A stretch of 64,000 nucleotides of DNA. Origin: Paenibacillus lentus (lineage in GTDB: Bacteria; Bacillota; Bacilli; Paenibacillales; Paenibacillaceae). Position numbers and translations under genes: made by a program. A model generated the notes under the pieces. That model saw nothing but the letters and a program-made list of their open reading frames with translations, had not been told where the DNA came from and made no database searches. The stretch lies in assembly GCF_003931855.1 (NCBI RefSeq), contig NZ_CP034248.1:310001-374000 (forward strand). Reading direction: 5' to 3'. The first letter of the stretch is position 1, and every line of letters starts with the position of its first letter. Below are positions 58,909 through 64,000 of this stretch, piece by piece.

Positions 58909-61107
58909 CTAAGCTGCTTTCCCGGTGATTAAATGAGCTTCGCTCAATAAACGCTGAGAATATACCGTAGCGTACGCGATACCCATTGCTTCATGAATCA
59001 GGGTTCTGCCTGTCAGAGGCAGCGGCTCGGCATTTACATTGGCAATCGTTACCGCCTTCGTAATCACGTTGGCGCTGCCTACCTTAAGCCGTAGAGTCGC
59101 CGCTCCGGCTTGGTTCGGCTTAAGCTGGACAGTAAGGTCTTTATAGGCGTAACCCTGAGCATTAGCCGTCAATGAGAAATCTGGGCTGTATCCATAAGCT
59201 GACCAGGTTCCATCCGGATTTTTAAATCGAGCAATTTGCTCACCGCCGCTAAGATAAATTCCTACCTTAAGGTCAGTTGCCGTCTGCCCTGGATTTAACC
59301 CATCCGCGGTTAAGCGGATCGTGAACTCCTGTGCGCTTGGCAGCTGCGATTGATGCACAAAGGTATAAACCGGTTCGACTACCGGCGGCTGCGAAGAGCC
59401 ATAGGAGCCTGGCTTAAACGTCGATGGATCATACCACTTGTAGCCTGCGGCCGGGACTGACCACGGCTCAGGCGCCGGCTCTGTCGAGGCCGAAGGGATT
59501 TCGTGCGCATGTAGCGCAGTCGGTGTATCAAGCACGAGCCCGGGCACTGCGCTCAGCGAAGTATAGCTTTCATCATGTGCCAGCCATTTAACGGTTTGAA
59601 CGAGGAATACCCCGTCGTCCACTTCCATGAAGCCATCATACGTCTTCTTTCTCGCGCCGTTCTCTTCGCGGACGTACTTTGGCGTCGCATCCTCAACGGG
59701 CGAAGAATCGCCTATGAAGGCTGCTTTACCTAGACCGATTTTAGCAATAGCGGCATATGGACCCTCTGCTCGGCCACCGCCATTATAAACGCCGCTGTCC
59801 ACGGCATTGCCCCATTTTGGTACCCCAGCAGGCACGTATACAATTCCCTTCGCCTTCGTCGGGTCGATAATGGCCAGGGTAGAACCAGCATGCATGGCGA
59901 CGGCGTTTACACCTGCTGTAATCCCGAACGCTTGAGAGGGCGCAACAATATCCGTCGCGTTCACGTCGCCCAACGCGTTATAGCGAAACCGTACGCCGAA
60001 TTGATTGGCAAGCCAATCCGAGCTGATCACATCCTGCATCGCCGGCGAGGTCGCCTCTTCGACGCTCATGCCTTTGGCTGGGTTGTCATAGGCCCCGCGG
60101 CGGTACCCGTTGAATACCTCGGAGGAGTCCCAACGATTCTTATTGCGATCCGCATTATAGTGGTCGGCGATAAAGAATACGGCGCCTCCGTCTTGAACGT
60201 ATTGCACAATCGCATCCTGCTCCGCAGCCTTGAAGGGAATATTCGCTTCAGGGATGATGAATACGTCATAATCTTTAAGACGGCTATACGTAATCGCCGG
60301 AGTATCGAACTGATGCGGAGCAGTGCGTTCCAGTGACTCTACCGCAAACCCTGCTGCCCGCAGCCCATCGGCGAAGTCGGAGAATGCTCCGTCAATGATC
60401 CAATCGGCAGCACCGGCCGTTTGGGCGTGGGCGTTGTCGAAGAGCACTTTTTTACCTGTACCGTCCGGCAGCGCTGGAATGCCTCCATTCCCCGGATGAC
60501 CTTCGCCAGGTTGTCCTTCACCAGGTTGTCCTTCACCAGGCTCTCCTGGATCTTCACCCGGCTCCGGCTGCTCGGCATCGTCCAATTGAATCGTCGATAC
60601 ACCTTTAAGCCCGGAGAAATTGTTATAAGCCGCAAGCGTTCCCGCTACATTTACACGCTCGCCGATTAAGCCCGGATTGCTCTGCAATCCAAATTGGGCT
60701 CTAAAGCCTGAAGGAATCTGCACATCGATCAATTTAGCGGAATTTTGTTCCACTGGATCGTCGGCGATCAAGAAATTGTAATCATTCGAAAATGGACTTT
60801 GGAATTTTGCCGTTAACGAGCCGGTAGCATGTCCCACAATATAACCGCTGACTTGAACTGCTTCCCCATTGTTTCCTTTAGCGATTGCCTCAGACACAGT
60901 AAGTGGAGCAGCCGTTTTCTGCAAATCGGCACTAGCTGCAGCAGTTGCTGCGGAGTTCCCGGCATTCAGCTTTAGACCAACCTGGTGCGGATATCCCTCT
61001 GCATGCGCATCTGCTGCCATCCAAGGAACGATGCCCATAACCGTCGCAATCGTTAGCGCACTAGCCACTACACATTGAAGCCATTTTCTCAGCCATTTCT
61101 TCTTCAT
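58909..61107 (-). CDS. Secreted DUF6359 OB-fold and ThuA/GATase-like protein, 732 aa
   Basis: A signal peptide ends at WMAADAHA|EG. Residues about 50-170: DUF6359 OB-fold (TVSEAIAKGNNGEAVQVSGY, FLIADDPVEQNSAKLIDVQI, YNNFSGLKGVSTIQLDD), the domain that opens YhcR-type extracellular nucleases. A Gly/Pro/Glu repeat linker (GEGQPGEGQPGEGHPG, about 185-205) follows, then about 220-530 a DUF4350/glutamine-amidotransferase-like Rossmann domain (KKVLFDNAHAQTAGAADW, YDVFIIPEANIPFK, GGAVFFIADHYNAD). The C-terminus is a beta-sandwich, about 580-710. No nuclease motif is visible. Function unknown; carbohydrate or nucleic-acid binding at the cell surface is possible. GGGAGG before ATG 61107. Confidence 0.75.
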   Translation of the reverse strand: MKKKWLRKWLQCVVASALTIATVMGIVPWMAADAHAEGYPHQVGLKLNAGNSAATAAASADLQKTAAPLTVSEAIAKGNNGEAVQVSGYIVGHATGSLTAKFQSPFSNDYNFLIADDPVEQNSAKLIDVQIPSGFRAQFGLQSNPGLIGERVNVAGTLAAYNNFSGLKGVSTIQLDDAEQPEPGEDPGEPGEGQPGEGQPGEGHPGNGGIPALPDGTGKKVLFDNAHAQTAGAADWIIDGAFSDFADGLRAAGFAVESLERTAPHQFDTPAITYSRLKDYDVFIIPEANIPFKAAEQDAIVQYVQDGGAVFFIADHYNADRNKNRWDSSEVFNGYRRGAYDNPAKGMSVEEATSPAMQDVISSDWLANQFGVRFRYNALGDVNATDIVAPSQAFGITAGVNAVAMHAGSTLAIIDPTKAKGIVYVPAGVPKWGNAVDSGVYNGGGRAEGPYAAIAKIGLGKAAFIGDSSPVEDATPKYVREENGARKKTYDGFMEVDDGVFLVQTVKWLAHDESYTSLSAVPGLVLDTPTALHAHEIPSASTEPAPEPWSVPAAGYKWYDPSTFKPGSYGSSQPPVVEPVYTFVHQSQLPSAQEFTIRLTADGLNPGQTATDLKVGIYLSGGEQIARFKNPDGTWSAYGYSPDFSLTANAQGYAYKDLTVQLKPNQAGAATLRLKVGSANVITKAVTIANVNAEPLPLTGRTLIHEAMGIAYATVYSQRLLSEAHLITGKAA

Positions 61108-61302
61108 TCGTAATCGATTCCTCCCTCTATCCAGTTTATGGATTACTCCTTTATGATAAATGCGAATAAATTCCTCACGTTAGTTTTCTTGTAAAATTAT
61201 TGTAAAATTTCATTTATGTCAAAATTGTGTCCTGTATTAGCTTTCCTGTTAAGCATGCTATATAATTAATAGTATTTCATATCTTATTATTTGAAGGAGT
61301 AG

Positions 61303-62637
61303 ATGAATCGAATGGATAGTGACAGGCTTTTGGTACTATACTTGGTGCTGGTCGCCATACTAATCGGGTTTACAGCGTTTTTCGTAGCCGTGGAGTTTGC
61401 CATCGTACGTGTACGGGCAAGCCGGGTGGATCAAATGATAGCCGAAGGAAACAAGAATGCTCTATCAGTCAAACAAGTGACTAGCAATCTGGATGGTTAC
61501 TTATCGGCTTGCCAATTGGGAATTACGATTACAGCGCTCGGACTTGGATGGTTAGGAGAACCAACGGTGAAGAAAATGCTTCACCCACTGCTCCATAGTT
61601 TAAATGTACCTGAAGCAGTAAGCAGCGTTATTTCATTTATCATCTCTTTTTCCGTAATTACTTATCTTCATGTTGTTGTCGGGGAATTGGCTCCAAAGAC
61701 GATCGCCATCCGTAGAGCAGAGCAGGTTGCTTTGATTACTGCAAAACCGCTCATTATTTTCACCAAGATTATGCACCCCTTCATTTGGGCGCTCAATGGA
61801 TCTGCGCTTCAGCTTGTACGCCTTTTTGGAATCAAGCCTGTCAGCGAGCATGAAGAGGCTCACTCGGAGGAAGAACTGCAAATTATTATTAACGAAAGCT
61901 TCGAAAGCGGTAAAATCAATCAAAGCGAATACGGGTACGTGAACCGGATATTTGCTTTTGATAATATGCTTGCCAAAGAAATTATGGTGCCGCGCACCGA
62001 TATGGTGTGCTTATATACAGACAAGACCCGGGAAGAGAACCTGGAGATCATCAAAGAACAGCAGTATACCCGCTTTCCTGTTGTCGAGGGACATAAGGAT
62101 AATATTGTAGGGATCATCAATACGAAGCAATTTTTCCTATCGTACGAGGATAATCCGAATCTGGAGATTTCCTCGATTCTGCAGCCGGTTATGGCGGTAG
62201 CCGAGGTAACACCGGTGAATGAGCTGTTAAAAAGAATGCAGCATGAAGGTACCCATATCGCGATATTAATCGATGAATACGGCGGCACGGCCGGGCTGAT
62301 CACCATTGAGGATATCCTCGAGGAAATCGTAGGTGAAATCCGGGACGAATTCGACAAGGAAGAAGAACAGCCTATCATCCATCTGGATGAACACCACGTG
62401 ATCGTCGACGGCAAAGTAACGATTAATCAGATTAACGACATCATGCTGACCGAGCTAAACACCGAGGATGTCGATACGATCGGCGGATGGCTGTACGGCA
62501 TGAATCCGGAAATGAATGAAGACGAGACGTTCGAGCACCAGGGCCTTATTTTTAAGCTGCTGGAGAAAGAACCGCATCGCTTCAGAAAACTTGAGATTAT
62601 TAAACAAGCCGTAGAGACTGAAGAAGCAATTGAATAG
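61303..62637 (+). CDS. CNNM/CorC-type transporter (hemolysin C family), 444 aa
   Basis: Residues about 1-200 form the DUF21 membrane domain (LVAILIGFTAFFVAVEFAIV, QLGITITALGLGWLGEPTV, VVGELAPKTIAIRRAEQVAL). About 215-340 holds two CBS domains (EIMVPRTDMVCLYTDKTREE, HIAILIDEYGGTAGLITIED), and about 350-435 a CorC_HlyC domain (HVIVDGKVTINQINDIMLTE, IGGWLYGMNPEMNEDE). These proteins export magnesium or cobalt-type divalent ions. Start at ATG 61303 after GAAGGAG; ATG 61312 is an alternative. Single gene, terminator 12 bp after the stop. Confidence 0.92.
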   Translation: MNRMDSDRLLVLYLVLVAILIGFTAFFVAVEFAIVRVRASRVDQMIAEGNKNALSVKQVTSNLDGYLSACQLGITITALGLGWLGEPTVKKMLHPLLHSLNVPEAVSSVISFIISFSVITYLHVVVGELAPKTIAIRRAEQVALITAKPLIIFTKIMHPFIWALNGSALQLVRLFGIKPVSEHEEAHSEEELQIIINESFESGKINQSEYGYVNRIFAFDNMLAKEIMVPRTDMVCLYTDKTREENLEIIKEQQYTRFPVVEGHKDNIVGIINTKQFFLSYEDNPNLEISSILQPVMAVAEVTPVNELLKRMQHEGTHIAILIDEYGGTAGLITIEDILEEIVGEIRDEFDKEEEQPIIHLDEHHVIVDGKVTINQINDIMLTELNTEDVDTIGGWLYGMNPEMNEDETFEHQGLIFKLLEKEPHRFRKLEIIKQAVETEEAIE

Positions 62638-62648
62638 ATAGAATGCAA

Positions 62649-62692
62649 AAGAACCTCAACCACCGGGATGTACTCCCTGGGTTGAGGTTCTT
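62649..62692 (+). terminator. Terminator of the CNNM gene
   Basis: AAGAACCTCAAC (62649-62660) pairs with GTTGAGGTTCTT (62681-62692), and TTCATTATTTC follows. A T run on the other strand also allows use by the minus-strand remnant. Confidence 0.9.
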
Positions 62693-62741
62693 CATTATTT
62701 CTTAAATTTATCCTAACGAGGAATCTGGTAACTTCCTTGGT

Positions 62742-63169
62742 CTATTCTTCTTCGCCGATCCAAACCGTCTTACTGTGGAAATCTTCTCTTTTCCCCTGAA
62801 GCTCGTCCACATCCGGAACACCGAGATAAATGAACCCCAGCATCTTGTCCTGCGAACGAAGTTCAAAAGCTTCATTCATGATAGGATGATAACACGGCTC
62901 GCCCGTTCTCCATACCGCACCAAGTCCCAAACGATGTATTGCCAGCAACATGTTCTGTATCGCCGCAAATACAGCGCCGTAATAATTCCAATTGCCACTT
63001 GCTGCTGCAAATACTCTACAGAGGCATACTCATTTATGATGTCGGGCACATAATTTCTAGTCAGCCATAGCCCCTGAACAACCTGAAAGCCCAACACGAC
63101 AACAATGATAGCAATGGGAAACATAATAGATTCAATCAATACTCGCTTGTTAAGCTTGTTTTGTTTCAT
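62742..63169 (-). pseudogene. Nitroreductase remnant fused to a truncated membrane-protein gene
   Basis: The minus strand from ATG 63169 encodes a small membrane protein start (KRVLIESIMFPIAIIVVVLG, NYVPDIINEYASVEYLQQQV), which then leaves its natural end. From about 63000 another frame encodes the C-terminal third of a nitroreductase: YYGAVFAAIQNMLLAIHRLG, LGAVWRTGEPCYHP, MLGFIYLGVPD. The N-terminal two thirds of the nitroreductase are missing. A deletion joining two neighbouring genes explains both. The nitroreductase part (62742-62951) has its own ATG but no complete FMN site. Confidence 0.65.
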
Positions 63170-63211
63170 GTTAACTCCTGAATTTCTATTTTAAAAAACT
63201 CTCCCTCAACC

Positions 63212-64000
63212 TTACAGCCGAAGGAAGCTACTGCTCTTCACATACACGAACCGTTCGCCGCGGGCCATGACATGGCACTTCTGCTCAGGAAAGTGCTCAT
63301 AAAGATAGTCCACAAAATGGCCCGGCTTCTCAGCATTCCCCGCAAATACGTCATAATGCAACGGAATGACCGTCTCCGCGCCGATTCTCACCGCGAACTC
63401 GGCCGCTTCCCTATAATTCATATTGCCAACAATCCCGCGCTCCCGGCGAAAATAATCAGCCCCATTAATCGGGAGCAGAGCAACATCAGGCTGAATGGCG
63501 CTCATTTGCTCAACTAATTCCGGGAAAAGCACCGTATCTCCCGCATGATATAGCGTAACCCCATTCAACTGGATAACATAGCCCACATAGCGAGGCTTCC
63601 CCTTCGTATCCTTATCCAACTGCTCATGGGCCGCTGGGATCGTTGTAATTTTAACTTTAGAGAACAGCTCGGCCTCTTGGCTGTCATCCGCCTCTAAAAT
63701 TTGCGAGTCATGGATGCCCATCTCGATCAAATCCGGTTTGCAGCAAGCGGGAGCCATGATGAGCGCCTCCTTGTTTTGCTGGTGTAAAATAGGCAACGTC
63801 CCCGCATCCATATGATCTACATGCTCATGAGTAATCAGACACAGATCCGCCCCATTAATATCTTCAGGGGTAATCGGCGCAGGATAAGTACGGGGGAGAT
63901 CCAGGTGATCCGATACATAAGGATCCACGTACACCGTTACTCCATCTCCCTTTATAATTACGCTCTCCTGACCTAGAAACCAAATCGCCAGCGTCCCGAA
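63212..64000 (-). CDS. MBL-fold metallo-hydrolase, UlaG-like (cut by window end)
   Basis: About 263 residues are visible; the frame continues past 64000. It contains FLGQESVIIKGDGVTVYVDP at the N-terminal side, the metal site LITHEHVDHMDAGTLP (HxHxDH), ITTIPAAHEQLD, LYHAGDTVLFPELVEQM (Asp) and PLHYDVF (last His). This is the L-ascorbate 6-phosphate lactonase (UlaG)-like branch of metallo-beta-lactamase-fold enzymes, cytosolic, with possible sugar-phosphate lactone or related substrates. The true start lies outside the window. Confidence 0.85.
   Translation of the reverse strand, partial: FGTLAIWFLGQESVIIKGDGVTVYVDPYVSDHLDLPRTYPAPITPEDINGADLCLITHEHVDHMDAGTLPILHQQNKEALIMAPACCKPDLIEMGIHDSQILEADDSQEAELFSKVKITTIPAAHEQLDKDTKGKPRYVGYVIQLNGVTLYHAGDTVLFPELVEQMSAIQPDVALLPINGADYFRRERGIVGNMNYREAAEFAVRIGAETVIPLHYDVFAGNAEKPGHFVDYLYEHFPEQKCHVMARGERFVYVKSSSFLRL

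Overview
The window looks like chromosomal DNA of a Paenibacillus-type bacterium (Firmicutes, Paenibacillaceae). The evidence is Shine-Dalgarno sites of the AGGAGG type on nearly every gene, frequent GTG and TTG starts, an S-layer (SLH) anchored starch enzyme of 2709 residues, a qoxABCD quinol oxidase, PspC/PspA and SPFH/NfeD membrane-stress pairs, DUF6809, and a malR-mdxEFG style maltodextrin regulon. No rRNA, tRNA or CRISPR was seen. Most genes lie on the minus strand.

Region 1 (1-1.1 kb): the end of an IS3-family element that truncated a small gene, then two small genes of unknown role.

Region 2 (1.4-16.8 kb): the most unusual part. Read from right to left, an overlapping operon encodes a DcrB/DUF1795-like protein (the fold of Eag effector chaperones), a VgrG-like spike, a pentapeptide-repeat protein, an Imm11-like protein, a DUF4280 PAAR-like protein and a 975-residue VgrG with a C-terminal toxin, followed by a probable immunity gene. 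Downstream are three partial copies of the VgrG pre-toxin module. Each is fused to a different toxin tail and paired with a different small gene. The copies are a frameshifted vgrG remnant with toxin C, a divergent toxin B whose likely immunity gene is separated from it by an IS110 element, and toxin A with a nucleotidyltransferase tail. This resembles the displaced orphan toxin/immunity arrays of Rhs and CDI loci, here built on a VgrG carrier in a Gram-positive. No sheath, tube or baseplate genes are present.

Region 3 (17-33.7 kb): housekeeping and stress genes. They are qoxDCBA, meso-diaminopimelate dehydrogenase, an MFS transporter with a glycerophosphodiesterase, an NAD(P)H-dependent flavoprotein, PspC and PspA, an AT-rich lincosamide nucleotidyltransferase preceded by a 20-codon leader peptide and an RBS-sequestering hairpin, SPFH/NfeD, the cystine symporter TcyP and a chemotaxis receptor.

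Region 4 (33.9-58.3 kb): a starch and maltodextrin regulon. The cell-surface enzyme (pullulanase plus alpha-amylase) cuts starch; the MalE/MalF/MalG importer brings in oligosaccharides, with no ATPase gene nearby, so a shared MsmX-type ATPase is inferred; an intracellular neopullulanase and a type I pullulanase open cyclic and branched dextrins; maltose phosphorylase and beta-phosphoglucomutase lead to glucose 6-phosphate. Two LacI-family regulators and at least eight LacI/CcpA-type operator-like palindromes connect these genes. The surface-enzyme gene is bracketed by a 51-bp minisatellite upstream and a 17-bp one downstream.

Region 5 (58.5-64 kb): a second copy of a roughly 350-nt intergenic repeat (first copy at 27.7 kb), a secreted DUF6359 protein, a CNNM/CorC-type membrane protein, a broken nitroreductase remnant and a UlaG-like metallo-hydrolase cut by the window end.
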